From positions 964,501 through 1,028,500 of the forward strand of contig NZ_CP012719.1 of assembly GCF_001697145.1 (NCBI RefSeq): a stretch of DNA of 64,000 nucleotides. The letters are read 5' to 3'. Shown here piece by piece: positions 27,461 to 37,563 of the stretch (its first letter is position 1; every line of letters starts with the position of its first letter). A model generated the notes under the pieces. That model did not search any database. It was not told where the DNA came from and worked only from the letters and a program-made list of their open reading frames with translations. This DNA is from Streptococcus anginosus (GTDB taxonomy: Bacteria; Bacillota; Bacilli; Lactobacillales; Streptococcaceae). The position numbers and the translations under genes are program-made.

Positions 27461-27474
27461 TAAGAGCGCTTTCA
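27461..27474 (-). promoter_or_regulatory. cre-like site 1 (CcpA)
   Basis: On the minus strand TGAAAGCGCTCTTA matches the consensus TGWAANCGNTNWCA with one mismatch. It lies 28 bp upstream of the acyl-CoA dehydrogenase start, where binding would block transcription. Confidence 0.65.
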
Positions 27475-27491
27475 TTTCAAGGCTCAGTATT

Positions 27492-27505
27492 TGTTGACGC
27501 TTACA
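27492..27505 (-). promoter_or_regulatory. cre-like site 2 (CcpA)
   Basis: On the minus strand TGTAAGCGTCAACA has one mismatch to the cre consensus. It follows the candidate -10 box directly. Two such sites 31 bp apart suggest glucose repression of the cluster. Confidence 0.65.
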
Positions 27506-27611
27506 TTTTATATCAGATACGGTCTTGTGTCTACTTAAGAAAAATTAATCGTCCCATAAGTTTCTATTATACATATTGATTTTACTGACTTTTCAAAAGA
27601 TAAAGGCAAGG

Positions 27612-27657
27612 TTTTACAAATAAAATTTTTGCAAAATCTAAAAATTTATTTGTAAAA
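27612..27657. repeat. Large inverted repeat in divergent intergenic region
   Basis: TTTTACAAATAAAATTTTT and AAAAATTTATTTGTAAAA pair over 18 bp with one bulged A and a 9-nt loop. The flanking genes point away from it, so it is not a terminator. Confidence 0.55.
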
Positions 27658-27731
27658 TGATTGAATTTATAAAAATATTTTATCTAATTTAAAAGAAATT
27701 CTTTTCCTCAATCATTTACCAATCCTCCAGG

Positions 27732-27769
27732 GCAAAATGCGAGCATTTGCAAAATGAATATGTTACAAT
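27732..27769 (+). promoter_or_regulatory. Promoter and operator-like palindrome of the HOSCN reductase gene
   Basis: The extended -10 TG-T-TACAAT lies at 27761-27769. The imperfect palindrome GCAAAATGCGAGCATTTGC at 27732-27750 sits in the -35 region, followed by a direct repeat GCAAAATG. This arrangement fits an operator for an oxidant-responsive regulator, which is not encoded nearby. Confidence 0.5.
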
Positions 27770-27793
27770 GCTTATAAAAACGGAGGAAAAATC

Positions 27794-29110
27794 ATGTTAA
27801 CATACGATTTAATTGTTATTGGTTTTGGTAAAGCTGGTAAAACATTAGCAGCAAAAATGGCAACCCAAGGAAAAAAGGTTGCTTTAATTGAACGTAGCAA
27901 AGCTATGTACGGTGGTACTTGTATCAATATCGCTTGTATTCCAACCAAAACCTTATTAGTCGCCGCAGAAAAAGGACTATCATTTGAAGAAGTAATGGCT
28001 GAGAAAAACGCGGTTATTAGCCGACTTAATGGGAAAAATTACGCAGCCATTAGTAGTGCTGGAGTGGATATTATTGATGCAGAAGCTCATTTTCTATCCA
28101 ATAAGGTAATTGAAATTGTAGCAGGCGACGAAAAGCAAGAGATAACAGCTGAAAATATTGTCATCAATACGGGCGCTATCTCTAACATTCTACCAATTCC
28201 AGGACTTACTACAACAAAAAATGTTTATGACTCAACAGGCATTCAAAATCTTTCTACATTACCTAAACGTCTTGGTATTCTCGGTGGTGGAAATATCGGT
28301 CTTGAATTTGCCGGACTTTTCAATAAGCTAGGAAGCAAGGTTACTGTCCTTGACGCTGCTGATACTTTTTTGCCACGTGTAGAGCCCTCAATTGCCACTT
28401 TGGCTAAACAATATATGACGGAAGACGGTATTGAAATTCTTCAAAATATTTACACTCAAGAAGTGAAAAATGACGGTGAAGAGGTGCTTGTCATTGCTAA
28501 AAACGAAATATTTCGCTTTGACGCTTTGCTTTATGCTACCGGTCGTAAACCAAATATCGAACCATTAAAACTTGAAAATACAGACATCCAAGTTACAGAC
28601 CGCGGTGCTATCCAAGTGGATAAGCATTGCCAAACAGCTGTTTCTGGTGTCTTTGCTGTTGGTGATGTCAACGGTGGACTACAATTTACTTATGTTTCGC
28701 TAGATGATTTTCGTGTCGTTTTCAATTACTTAGCCGGTGATGGCTCCTACACACTTGAAAATCGCAAATATGTACCGACTACCATGTTTATCACTCCCCC
28801 ACTTGCACAAATTGGTTTGACAGAAGCCCAAGCTAAAGAACAAGGCCTGCCCTATGCTACCAAAGAAATTCCAGTTGCAGCCATGCCACGTGGACATGTT
28901 AATGCAGATCTTAGGGGAGCGTTTAAAGCTGTTGTTAATACAGAAACTAAGGAAATTTTAGGGGCTACTATCTTCTCGAAAGGTGCTCAAGAAATCATTA
29001 ACATTCTAACTGTAGCTATGGACAATAAGATTCCTTATACTTATTTCACAAAACAAATCTTTACTCATCCAACTTTGGCTGAAAATCTTAATGATTTGTT
29101 TGCGATTTAG
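27794..29110 (+). CDS. har: Hypothiocyanous acid reductase (RclA-like flavoprotein)
   Basis: 438-aa pyridine nucleotide-disulfide oxidoreductase. It closely resembles the pneumococcal Har enzyme as I recall it, which reduces hypothiocyanous acid made by lactoperoxidase, protecting against host oxidants. FAD motif IVIGFGKAGKTLA, redox cysteines in GGTCINIACIPTKT, NAD(P) motif GILGGGNIGLEFAG, second FAD motif GVFAVGDVNGG and the C-terminal interface FTHPTLAENLND. GGAGG lies 7 nt before the ATG. Monocistronic, plus strand. A general glutathione-reductase-like activity is less likely given the match. Confidence 0.9.
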   Translation: MLTYDLIVIGFGKAGKTLAAKMATQGKKVALIERSKAMYGGTCINIACIPTKTLLVAAEKGLSFEEVMAEKNAVISRLNGKNYAAISSAGVDIIDAEAHFLSNKVIEIVAGDEKQEITAENIVINTGAISNILPIPGLTTTKNVYDSTGIQNLSTLPKRLGILGGGNIGLEFAGLFNKLGSKVTVLDAADTFLPRVEPSIATLAKQYMTEDGIEILQNIYTQEVKNDGEEVLVIAKNEIFRFDALLYATGRKPNIEPLKLENTDIQVTDRGAIQVDKHCQTAVSGVFAVGDVNGGLQFTYVSLDDFRVVFNYLAGDGSYTLENRKYVPTTMFITPPLAQIGLTEAQAKEQGLPYATKEIPVAAMPRGHVNADLRGAFKAVVNTETKEILGATIFSKGAQEIINILTVAMDNKIPYTYFTKQIFTHPTLAENLNDLFAI

Positions 29111-29148
29111 TCACGACTTCTGCACTTCGACAAACATGTTGTCATAAA

Positions 29149-29220
29149 CCACTTTGATTTCATTTGACAAAAAAGCAAAGTGGGATAGGGCTGAGAACTA
29201 AAAATTTTTAGCCCGTTCTC
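29149..29220. repeat. Structured intergenic repeat with pseudoknot potential
   Basis: CCACTTTG and CAAAGTGG (29149-29156, 29176-29183) form one stem. GGGCT (29188) pairs with AGCCC (29210), while GAGAAC (29193) inside the loop can pair with GTTCTC (29215), an H-type pseudoknot pattern. The GTGGGATAGG...GTTCTC style resembles dispersed repeats of oral streptococci. Confidence 0.45.
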
Positions 29221-29271
29221 TCACTCTTACAAAGCTTGCTCAAGTATCGCGTGACTATTTATTTCCATCAT

Positions 29272-29311
29272 AAAAACGAGGCTGAGATATTATCGTCCCA
29301 ACCTCGTTTTT
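29272..29311. terminator. Bidirectional terminator between har and srtA
   Basis: Arms AAAAACGAGG and CCTCGTTTTT with T runs on both strands. On the minus strand the loop side begins GAGGTTGGGAC, the same motif as the hairpin at 57884-57910. Confidence 0.85.
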
Positions 29312-29312
29312 A

Positions 29313-30056
29313 TTATAGCTGCATTTGATTATACGTTTTACTAAATGCATTTAAAATTTCTTTTGGCGCGTCTTTATAAGAAGTTTCTCCTTCTAGCGTT
29401 CCTTTAACAATCGTTCGTGACGTAGCCGCAGCATCTTCACAAGTCACCAAAGTCACTTCATTGACACCTTCGCGGTCATTAATCACATCTACTCTATCAG
29501 GTGCCACATTCTCAACTGAAGTAATGGAATAAGTATAAATTTTTTCCTTATCTGTCAGATAAATTTTCATTCCGGCTTTAGCACGATCTAAAGGAGAAAA
29601 GAGCATATTGCTTGCACCTGTAATCCCAAATACATGGTGACTAGCCAATGCATAATTTCCTTTCCCCATTTGCTGCGTTTCTTTCATCGTACCTGCACCA
29701 TAATAAAGCCCCACATTGTCCAAGCCTTTAAAAATTGGCAAATTCATTGAAAGTTCTGGAATAGCAATTCCACCAATAACTGGTAATTGCTGTGCTTTCC
29801 ATTGCGCATTAATCACATCTTCGGTAGACAGCGATTTAACTTTATCGAAATTAAAGCTAGTTTTGGCTTTTTTATTTTGAGTGATTTTATCTTTTGAAAC
29901 ATTGCTCACTTGATATCGATTGGTATGCCAAACCATGATCATATTCCGAATAGAAGAGTTGAAAATAAGTGCAAGTGCAACAATGATTAACAATGTCGCA
30001 ATAATATTAATCAGAATATTTTTTCTTTTATTATGTTTTTTTCTTGTTGATGACAT
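29313..30056 (-). CDS. srtA: Class A sortase
   Basis: 247-aa membrane transpeptidase that anchors LPxTG proteins to peptidoglycan; the LPETG 5'-nucleotidase in this window is a likely client. A transmembrane helix spans about residues 14-32 with a positive N-terminus. Catalytic residues are His140 (ALASHHVFG), Cys206 (TLVTCEDAA) and Arg214 (TSRTIVKG), spaced as in S. pyogenes SrtA. It follows gyrA by 20 bp, the characteristic streptococcal arrangement. Confidence 0.96.
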   Translation of the reverse strand: MSSTRKKHNKRKNILINIIATLLIIVALALIFNSSIRNMIMVWHTNRYQVSNVSKDKITQNKKAKTSFNFDKVKSLSTEDVINAQWKAQQLPVIGGIAIPELSMNLPIFKGLDNVGLYYGAGTMKETQQMGKGNYALASHHVFGITGASNMLFSPLDRAKAGMKIYLTDKEKIYTYSITSVENVAPDRVDVINDREGVNEVTLVTCEDAAATSRTIVKGTLEGETSYKDAPKEILNAFSKTYNQMQL

Positions 30057-30076
30057 AACATTTCCTTTTATTTAGT

Positions 30077-32524
30077 TTATTCTTCATTCACTTCTTTTTC
30101 ATTCTCTGCTGCAACGCTTGTAAAAGTAACAATCTGCGCTCCCTTATCTAGTCGCATTACTTTAACACCCAAAGTTGCGCGCCCTGTTTGAGAAATATTG
30201 GCAACATTTGTCCGAATAATAACCCCTGTATTTGTGATAACCATTAAATCTTCATCACCATTCACAGCCATAAGTCCCGCTAATGGACCATTTTTCTCAG
30301 TAATATTAGCCGTTTTCATTCCTTTTCCACCACGACCTTTCGTAGCGTATTCACTGGCTAACGTGCGCTTGCCATATCCCTTTTCAGTGATGACTAATAC
30401 TTCTTGATTATCCGAAATAACGCTGGCGCCCACAACATAATCATTTGTACGCAAATTCACTCCACGCACACCAGTCGCAGCTCGTCCCATATTTCGAACT
30501 TGATTTTCGTTAAATCGTACAGCATATCCCATTTTGGTTCCGATAATGATATCTGCGTGACCATTTGTCAAAAAGACATTGATGAGTTCATCCTCATCTT
30601 TTAAATTCAAAGCTTTCAGACCATTTTGACGAATATTAGCAAACTCTGTTACGCTTGTCCGCTTCACAACACCATAGCGCGTTGTGAAGAAAAGGTAGGA
30701 ATGATCATCATGCTCGGCTTGAACATTGATAATCGTCTGAATTGTTTCACCTTCGTCTAATTTCAACAAATTAACAATCGGCAAACCTTTTGCTGTACGG
30801 CCGTATTCAGGAATTTCATAACCTTTCAAGCGATAAACGCGACCTTTATTGGTAAAGAAGAGTAAGCGATCATGTGTGCTGGTAGAAACTAATTCACGGA
30901 CAAAATCGTCATCCTTTACACCTGTTCCTTGAATACCACGACCACCACGTCTTTGCGCAGTGAATTCATCTTGGTTCAACCGTTTGATATAGCCTTTATT
31001 GGAAAGTGTAATCAAAACATCTGCTTCTTCGATGAGATCTTCATCTTCCAAAGACAGTACTTCACCAACCATTAGTTCTGTACGACGTTCGTCAGAAAAC
31101 TTACGTTTAATCTCTTCTAATTCTTCCTTGATAATCGCAACAACTCGTTCTGGTTTAGCTAAAATATCTGCTAAATCTGCTATCAATTTCATCAAGTCGT
31201 CATATTCAGATTGAATCTTATCCCGTTCCAATCCCGTTAAACGGCGAAGACGCATATCCAGAATCGCCTGACTTTGACGTTCGGATAATTCATAGCGTGC
31301 CATCAACTCTGCTTGCGCTTCTGCATCTGTCTCACTGTTTCGGATGATGCGAATCACTTCATCAATGTGATCAAGTGCAATCAGCAAACCAGCTAAAATA
31401 TGTGCACGAGCTTCCGCCTTTTCCTTATCAAAAACCGTCCGACGTGTCACCACTTCTTTTTGGTGTTCAATATAAGCAAGCAAAATCTCGCGTAAAGACA
31501 GAATCTTTGGCACTCCATTTTGGATCGCCAGCATATTGAAACTAAAATTCGTCTGCATTTGCGTTAATTTAAATAAATTGTTCAAAATAACATGCGCACT
31601 TGCATCCCGCTTCACATCAATGATAAAACGAACCCCTTCACGGTTAGATTCGTCACGAACCGCTGTAATCCCGTCAATACGTTTTTCTTGAACCAGTCGC
31701 ACAATATGCTCATGAACTTTGGTTTTATTGACCATATACGGAAATTCAGTGACGACAATTCGTTCACGACCAGATTTAGTTTCTTCGATTTCTGTCCGAG
31801 CACGTAAAACAATGGAACCCTTCCCAGTTTCATAAGCGCGATGAATGCCTGATTTCCCCATAACCAAAGCGCCTGTCGGGAAGTCTGGACCAGGCAACAC
31901 TTCCATAAGGTCACGTGTGGTCACATCTGGATTATCCATGACTAATTTTACAGCATCAATGGTCTCACAAAGATTGTGAGGAGGAATGTTTGTTGCCATT
32001 CCCACAGCAATACCTGTCGCCCCATTGACCAGCAAATTAGGAAAACGTGACGGTAAAACTAATGGCTCACGCTCACTGCTATCATAGTTATCTGCAAAAT
32101 CAACTGTATTTTTGTTAATATCACGTAACATTTCAAGCGATATTTTGCTCATCCGAGCTTCTGTATACCGTTGTGCCGCAGGACCGTCTCCGTCCATAGA
32201 ACCAAAGTTTCCGTGACCATCTACTAACATGTGACGGTAAGACCACCATTGCGCCATCCGCACCATTGCTTCATAGATAGAAGAATCTCCATGTGGGTGG
32301 TATTTACCCATGACATCACCCGTGATACGAGCAGATTTCTTATGTGGTTTGTCAGGAGTTACTCCCAGCTCATTCATTCCATACAATATTCTTCGGTGAA
32401 CAGGCTTTAAGCCATCACGAACATCAGGAAGCGCTCGAGCAACAATGACACTCATGGCGTAATCAATGAAACTCGTCTTCATTTCGCTCGTTAAATTCAC
32501 ATTTACTAAATTATTATCCTGCAT
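30077..32524 (-). CDS. gyrA: DNA gyrase subunit A
   Basis: 815-aa breakage-reunion subunit of gyrase, which introduces negative supercoils. The catalytic Tyr is in [10 protein letters not shown]. The quinolone-resistance region [17 protein letters not shown] carries Ser81 and Glu85, the susceptible form. The C-terminal beta-pinwheel includes the GyrA-box-like [10 protein letters not shown], which separates it from ParC. AGAGAGG precedes the ATG; an extended -10 TATAAT is at 32561-32566. Confidence 0.97.
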   Translation of the reverse strand: MQDNNLVNVNLTSEMKTSFIDYAMSVIVARALPDVRDGLKPVHRRILYGMNELGVTPDKPHKKSARITGDVMGKYHPHGDSSIYEAMVRMAQWWSYRHMLVDGHGNFGSMDGDGPAAQRYTEARMSKISLEMLRDINKNTVDFADNYDSSEREPLVLPSRFPNLLVNGATGIAVGMATNIPPHNLCETIDAVKLVMDNPDVTTRDLMEVLPGPDFPTGALVMGKSGIHRAYETGKGSIVLRARTEIEETKSGRERIVVTEFPYMVNKTKVHEHIVRLVQEKRIDGITAVRDESNREGVRFIIDVKRDASAHVILNNLFKLTQMQTNFSFNMLAIQNGVPKILSLREILLAYIEHQKEVVTRRTVFDKEKAEARAHILAGLLIALDHIDEVIRIIRNSETDAEAQAELMARYELSERQSQAILDMRLRRLTGLERDKIQSEYDDLMKLIADLADILAKPERVVAIIKEELEEIKRKFSDERRTELMVGEVLSLEDEDLIEEADVLITLSNKGYIKRLNQDEFTAQRRGGRGIQGTGVKDDDFVRELVSTSTHDRLLFFTNKGRVYRLKGYEIPEYGRTAKGLPIVNLLKLDEGETIQTIINVQAEHDDHSYLFFTTRYGVVKRTSVTEFANIRQNGLKALNLKDEDELINVFLTNGHADIIIGTKMGYAVRFNENQVRNMGRAATGVRGVNLRTNDYVVGASVISDNQEVLVITEKGYGKRTLASEYATKGRGGKGMKTANITEKNGPLAGLMAVNGDEDLMVITNTGVIIRTNVANISQTGRATLGVKVMRLDKGAQIVTFTSVAAENEKEVNEE

Positions 32525-32560
32525 TAAAAAATGCCTCTCTTCAATTTATATGACCATATC

Positions 32561-32566
32561 ATTATA
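32561..32566 (-). promoter_or_regulatory. Extended -10 of gyrA
   Basis: TG-T-TATAAT on the minus strand, 37 nt upstream of gyrA; the -35 (CTGAAA at 17 bp) is weak. It would drive gyrA-srtA. Confidence 0.65.
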
Positions 32567-32603
32567 ACATAAATTGGGATTTTTTTCAGTAAACACCCTT
32601 TGT

Positions 32604-32670
32604 TGTAAAAACGTTTACATAAGATGATATGTATTATATTCGTGACAAAATGTTACAAAAGTGATAGAAT
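32604..32670 (+). promoter_or_regulatory. ldh promoter with cre-like palindrome
   Basis: Promoter GTGACA (32642-32647), 17 bp, TAGAAT (32665-32670). Upstream, TGTAAAAACGTTTACA at 32604-32619 is a palindrome containing a one-mismatch cre. In the leader, GGGAA at 32682 and TTCCC near 32691 can form a small hairpin. CcpA activation of ldh is known in related bacteria; here it is inferred. Confidence 0.6.
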
Positions 32671-32672
32671 AG

Positions 32673-33707
<1,035 letters not shown>

Positions 33708-33722
33708 AGAATTTCCTTTCTT

Positions 33723-33749
33723 ACTCCTTGTTTTATCAAGGAGTTTTTT
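33723..33749 (+). terminator. Terminator of ldh
   Basis: Perfect arms ACTCCTTG and CAAGGAGT with six T after the stem. Confidence 0.9.
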
Positions 33750-33758
33750 CATATCTAA

Positions 33759-33811
33759 AATGGATACGATAAAGTTGATTTGCACGGCATCATGACTTTA
33801 TCGTATCCATT
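33759..33811. repeat. 17-bp inverted repeat between ldh and the Nudix gene
   Basis: AATGGATACGATAAAGT and its exact complement flank a 19-nt loop that can itself pair (TGAT/ATCA). It lies 27 bp after the Nudix stop and may be its terminator, although the T run is short. Confidence 0.6.
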
Positions 33812-33837
33812 ATTTTATATAATCTCACCTTATCAAT

Positions 33838-34242
33838 TTATTTCAATATATCTTTTAAATAAGGAACAGTCTTCTCACCTTTCATATCTGACAGCACCCG
33901 AATCCAGCGAAATGCTGTATGCTCTTCCAAATCAAGTTTAATCTCTCTATATTCCAGCAATTTTGCCTTATACACTAGACGCGTAAAAACGATGCCCTTT
34001 GTATCATCATAACAGCTATCCTCATGAAGAATCGAACTTAATTGTACTTTTTGGTTGACTTCTTCCATCGCTTCTCGTACAGCACCTTCTCGCGGCAATT
34101 CGTCTTCTTCCACACTACCTCCTGGAATATCCCAATATTCTGGATACATGTTTGGAGAACCACGTTTTATTTTACTTCGTTTAATAAGCAAATATTTTCC
34201 ATCTTTTTCAATTAGAACATGAGCAATCAATTTTATAGGCAT
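33838..34242 (-). CDS. Nudix hydrolase
   Basis: 134 aa. The Nudix box runs from GGSVEEDELPREG to VREAMEEVNQ and fits G-x5-E-x7-R-E-U-x-E-E, with the final Gly replaced by Asn. It hydrolyses a nucleoside diphosphate linked to another group; the substrate is not evident. ATG at 34242 is chosen for the AAGGAG 7 nt upstream rather than the longer frame. It stands alone between ldh and a tRNA gene. Confidence 0.85.
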   Translation of the reverse strand: MPIKLIAHVLIEKDGKYLLIKRSKIKRGSPNMYPEYWDIPGGSVEEDELPREGAVREAMEEVNQKVQLSSILHEDSCYDDTKGIVFTRLVYKAKLLEYREIKLDLEEHTAFRWIRVLSDMKGEKTVPYLKDILK

Positions 34243-34307
34243 TCGCAATCTCCTTTGTAAAAATAAAAAATCTTGCATAAAACAAGACTTTCAAGTAATA
34301 AACACAA

Positions 34308-34379
34308 TCCACCCTGAGAGAATCGAACTCCCATCTCAAGAACCGGAATCTTACGTGATATCCATTACACTAAGGGTGG
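34308..34379 (-). tRNA. tRNA-Arg (anticodon CCG)
   Basis: 72 nt. The 7-bp acceptor CCACCCT/AGGGTGG pairs fully. The anticodon stem TAAGA/TCTTG encloses loop TTCCGGT (anticodon CCG). The T-arm GGGAG TTCGATT CTCTC is present. CCA is not encoded. Confidence 0.9.
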
Positions 34380-34422
34380 CAACTATTTTATTATATAAAA
34401 ATTTTATAAAAATAACAAGTAA

Positions 34423-34457
34423 AAAAGGACTGAAATGATAAATTCCAATCCTTTTAT
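34423..34457 (-). terminator. Terminator of rpsA
   Basis: On the minus strand AAAAGGATTGGAA pairs with TTTCAGTCCTTTT (one mismatch), followed by a T run, just after the rpsA stop. Confidence 0.75.
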
Positions 34458-34461
34458 TTGA

Positions 34462-35661
34462 TTATAATTCAATATCACCAAACAAGTCAGCCATTGAAAA
34501 TCCAGTTTGAGTTTCTGGAAGCTCAAAGTCACGTTTTTCTTGACGTTTTTGACGACGAGGACGTGATTGACGTTTTTCTTTTTGATCATCTTCTTGTACT
34601 GGACGTTCTTCAAGAGCTTTGATAGAAAGTGATACACGTTCTGCATCAGCATTTACATCAAGAACTTTCACAGTTACTTCTTGACCAACTTTAAGCACAT
34701 CTTTCGGATTTTCAACACGTTTATGTGAAATTTGTGAAATATGGACAAGTCCGTCAATACCTGGCAATACTTCAACAAAAGCACCGAAATCTGTCAAACG
34801 TTTAACTGTGCCTTCAATCACATCACCAGCAGCTAATTTTTGTTCAACACCGTCCCATGGTCCAGGTGTTGTAGCTTTAAGAGAAAGTGATACGCGTCCT
34901 TCTTCTTCGTTCAAATCAAGAACTTTTACTTCAATTTCATCGCCAACTGATACAACAGATTTTGGTGAAACGTTGCGTTCGTGTGACAATTCAGTTAAGT
35001 GAACAAGTCCGTCAACACCACCAAGGTCAATAAAGGCACCAAAGCTTGTGATACGTGCAACTTTACCAGTCACGATGTCACCAACAGCCAATTTACCAAA
35101 CACTTCAGCACGTGCTGCTGCAGCTTTTTCTTCTACTACTTCACGGCGTGAAAGAATGAAACGATTTTCTTTTGGATCCACTTCTTTAATTTTTGCTTCA
35201 AATTCTTGACCTACAAAACGTTCAGTATTACGAACGAAACGAGTATCTAGCATTGAAGCAGGAATAAATCCACGAAGTCCTTCAAATTCTACTGAAAGAC
35301 CACCTTTAACTGCACGAGTACCTTTTACAGTAACAACTTCTTCTTCACGTCCAACCAACTTGTCCCATGCCTTGCGAGCTTCTAAACGTTTTTTAGATAC
35401 AAGGTAAGTAACTGTATCAGTATCTTTACCAACTACTTGACGAAGAACAAGCAATTCAAGTGTTTCACCTGGTTTTACAAGGTCGTTAATGTCAGCTTCA
35501 CGATCGTTTGTCAATTCACGAAGGGTTAACACACCTTCCACACCAGTTCCAGCGATTGCAACATTAGCTTGGTTCGCATCAACAGTCAATACTTCAGCAG
35601 TAACGACATCGCCTGGCTCAACTTGGCTAACACTATTTAGCAAATCTTCAAATTCATTCAT
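34462..35661 (-). CDS. rpsA: 30S ribosomal protein S1
   Basis: 399 aa with four S1 RNA-binding repeats at about residues 15-90, 105-175, 190-265 and 275-350 (for example [33 protein letters not shown]). A Lys/Arg-rich tail ([14 protein letters not shown]) precedes the C-terminus. The four-repeat form is typical of Firmicutes. GGAGG lies 9 nt upstream. The leader contains a small hairpin (CAAGCA/TGCTTG) close to the ribosome site, which might permit autoregulation; that is inference. Confidence 0.95.
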   Translation of the reverse strand: MNEFEDLLNSVSQVEPGDVVTAEVLTVDANQANVAIAGTGVEGVLTLRELTNDREADINDLVKPGETLELLVLRQVVGKDTDTVTYLVSKKRLEARKAWDKLVGREEEVVTVKGTRAVKGGLSVEFEGLRGFIPASMLDTRFVRNTERFVGQEFEAKIKEVDPKENRFILSRREVVEEKAAAARAEVFGKLAVGDIVTGKVARITSFGAFIDLGGVDGLVHLTELSHERNVSPKSVVSVGDEIEVKVLDLNEEEGRVSLSLKATTPGPWDGVEQKLAAGDVIEGTVKRLTDFGAFVEVLPGIDGLVHISQISHKRVENPKDVLKVGQEVTVKVLDVNADAERVSLSIKALEERPVQEDDQKEKRQSRPRRQKRQEKRDFELPETQTGFSMADLFGDIEL

Positions 35662-35822
35662 CTAAAAAAATCCTCCAACAATCAAGCATTTCTTGCTTGA
35701 CATACTTATAATATTTTTCCTAAGCACCGCAATGACATGAACTATCTTTAACGTTTCCCACCCTATAAAGAAATAAAATACCCTAAGATATTTTACCATT
35801 TATCTGATATATTACCTAAGAA

Positions 35823-35894
35823 CTGGGGTAGCTGGATTCGAACCAACGCATGAGGGAGTCAAAGTCCCTTGCCTTACCGCTTGGCTATACCCCA
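35823..35894 (-). tRNA. tRNA-Gln (anticodon TTG)
   Basis: 72 nt. Acceptor TGGGGTA/TACCCCA, anticodon loop CTTTGAC (TTG), T-arm with GGTTCGAATCC. Discriminator G. CCA not encoded. Confidence 0.93.
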
Positions 35895-35936
35895 AAATGA
35901 ACGCGGACAAAATCCTTTAAACGCTAAGTACGCTCA

Positions 35937-36017
35937 TGGAGAGGGAGGGATTCGAACCCCCGAACCCGAAGGAGCGGATTTACAGTCCGCCGCGTTTAGC
36001 CTCTTCGCTACCTCTCC
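35937..36017 (-). tRNA. tRNA-Tyr (anticodon GTA)
   Basis: 81 nt with a long variable arm. Acceptor GGAGAGG/CCTCTCC, anticodon loop CTGTAAA (GTA). It lies 42 bp from tRNA-Gln and is probably co-transcribed with it. Confidence 0.93.
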
Positions 36018-36069
36018 TGTATAATCAACAGTATTCATTATACCATTGATGAAAAGAAAACACAAGCAT

Positions 36070-36300
36070 TTATTTACCCAAATTATAGGTTTCAATCAAT
36101 TTTTCCACGGCATTTTCAAGTTTTTTATAAAAACTATCAACATTTTCATTTTTTATGATAGCAAATTGTCCATCAAACTCAGCAATTTGACCAATGACTT
36201 TTTTACCAATAGATAAAACATAACCTTCGTATTGATCAGACCCTACTTTTACTTGGCTATCTGCTAATTGGATTTCAATCTTTTTGTCTTTTTTACTCAT
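36070..36300 (-). CDS. DUF2969 family small protein
   Basis: 76-aa conserved streptococcal/lactobacillar protein of unknown function. It is basic at the N-terminus (MSKKDKKIEIQLADSQ), then beta-rich (VGSDQYEGYVLSIGKKVIGQI) with a C-terminal helix (ENAVEKLIETYNL). No signal or membrane segment. The second of two adjacent ATGs is chosen, 6 nt from AGAGG. It lies between ilvE and the tRNA pair. Confidence 0.75.
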   Translation of the reverse strand: MSKKDKKIEIQLADSQVKVGSDQYEGYVLSIGKKVIGQIAEFDGQFAIIKNENVDSFYKKLENAVEKLIETYNLGK

Positions 36301-36368
36301 CATATACCTCTTTCAAGTCTCTATTTTACAAAAAAATAGAAAAACTAGCAAGCAATATGCGAAATTTA

Positions 36369-36398
36369 AAGCTACCTCAGCAGAGAGATAGCTTCAAA
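36369..36398 (-). terminator. Terminator of ilvE
   Basis: On the minus strand GAAGCTATCTC pairs imperfectly with GAGGTAGCTTT, followed by AAATTT, just after the ilvE stop. Confidence 0.5.
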
Positions 36399-36403
36399 AA
36401 TTT

Positions 36404-37423
36404 CTAAACTTTGACAATCCAGCCTTCTGGTGCTTCAACATCACCAAATTGAATACCGGTTAATTCATCATAAAGTTTTCGAGTGACAGGTCCAACTTCT
36501 GTTTCACTGTAAAAGACATGGAAATCGTCACCGTGCTGAATACCACCAATTGGAGAGATGACCGCTGCTGTACCGCAAGCCCCTGCTTCAGCAAAACGAT
36601 CCAAATCATCAATTGGTACATCTCCTTCGATAGCTTTCAAGCCCAAACGATGTTCTGCTAGGTATAGCAGAGAATATTTTGTGATAGAAGGCAGGATAGA
36701 TGGGCTATATGGTGTTAAAAATTCATTGTCTTTGGTAATTCCAAAGAAGTTTGCAGACCCCACTTCTTCAATCTTCGTATGAGTGGCAGGGTCTAGATAA
36801 ATGACATCAGAAAATTTCTTTTCGTGAGCCATTTGCCCTGGAAGTAAGCTTGCTGCGTAGTTACCGCCGACTTTAGCAGCGCCTGTTCCATAAGGAGCAG
36901 CGCGGTCGTACTTATCGGAAACGATAAAGTTTGTCGGAGTCAAGCCTCCTTTAAAGTAATTTCCAACAGGCATGGCAAACACGGTGAAAATGTATTCATC
37001 TGCTGGTTTAACACCGATGATGTCACCAACACCTAACAATAGCGGACGAATATAAAGGGTTCCTCCTGTTCCATACGGTGGAACGTATTCTTCATTGGCA
37101 CGAACCACTTGCTTCACAGCATCTACAAACATATCAGTCGGAACTTGTGGCATCAAGAGACGGTCTGAGGTGCGTTGCAGACGTTTTGCATTTTGATCTG
37201 GACGAAATAGCTGTACGCCGCCGTCTTTCGTGCGATAAGCTTTCATTCCCTCAAAGGCTTGTTGACCGTAATGAAGGCAAGGAGATGATTCAGACATGTG
37301 CAGAGTTGCATCTTCAGTCAATCCTCCTTTTTCCCACTGACCATTTTTATAATAGGCAAGATAACGATAAGGCAATTTCATATAGGAAAAACCAAGATTT
37401 TTCCAATCAAGATTTACTGACAT
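36404..37423 (-). CDS. ilvE: Branched-chain amino acid aminotransferase
   Basis: 339-aa fold type IV PLP enzyme that interconverts Leu/Ile/Val and their 2-oxoacids with glutamate. The PLP lysine is in TGAAKVGGNYAASLL. Other signatures are LHYGQQAFEGMKAYR, YIRPLLLGVGD and EVGSANFFGI. AAGGAG lies 6 nt before the ATG. It follows parC on the same strand with a 141-bp gap containing a terminator-like hairpin; parC-ilvE adjacency is common in streptococci. Confidence 0.96.
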   Translation of the reverse strand: MSVNLDWKNLGFSYMKLPYRYLAYYKNGQWEKGGLTEDATLHMSESSPCLHYGQQAFEGMKAYRTKDGGVQLFRPDQNAKRLQRTSDRLLMPQVPTDMFVDAVKQVVRANEEYVPPYGTGGTLYIRPLLLGVGDIIGVKPADEYIFTVFAMPVGNYFKGGLTPTNFIVSDKYDRAAPYGTGAAKVGGNYAASLLPGQMAHEKKFSDVIYLDPATHTKIEEVGSANFFGITKDNEFLTPYSPSILPSITKYSLLYLAEHRLGLKAIEGDVPIDDLDRFAEAGACGTAAVISPIGGIQHGDDFHVFYSETEVGPVTRKLYDELTGIQFGDVEAPEGWIVKV

Positions 37424-37533
37424 AACATTCTCCTTTTTAATTTTATGATTTTTATTTTACACTATTTTTAGATATTTTCAATAGTTTTTTGCAAAATTCT
37501 GAAAATTTTTTAATTTCAATTTATAAAGACAAT

Positions 37534-37560
37534 AAAAAATCAGCCGCTTGGACTGATTTT
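37534..37560 (-). terminator. Terminator of parC
   Basis: On the minus strand AAAATCAGTCC pairs with GGCTGATTTT, followed by TTATT. Confidence 0.7.
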
Positions 37561-37563
37561 CAA

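Larger units (their letters stand above)
27434..27793. promoter_or_regulatory. Divergent regulatory region between the acyl-CoA dehydrogenase and HOSCN reductase genes
   Basis: This 360-bp gap has no gene. From left to right it holds two cre-like sites next to the leftward promoter, an AT-rich stretch, a near-perfect 18-bp inverted repeat (27612-27657), a palindrome (27732-27750) and the extended -10 of the rightward gene. For the leftward gene a possible promoter is TAGACA, 17 bp, TAAAAT immediately upstream of the cre sites. Confidence 0.6.
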
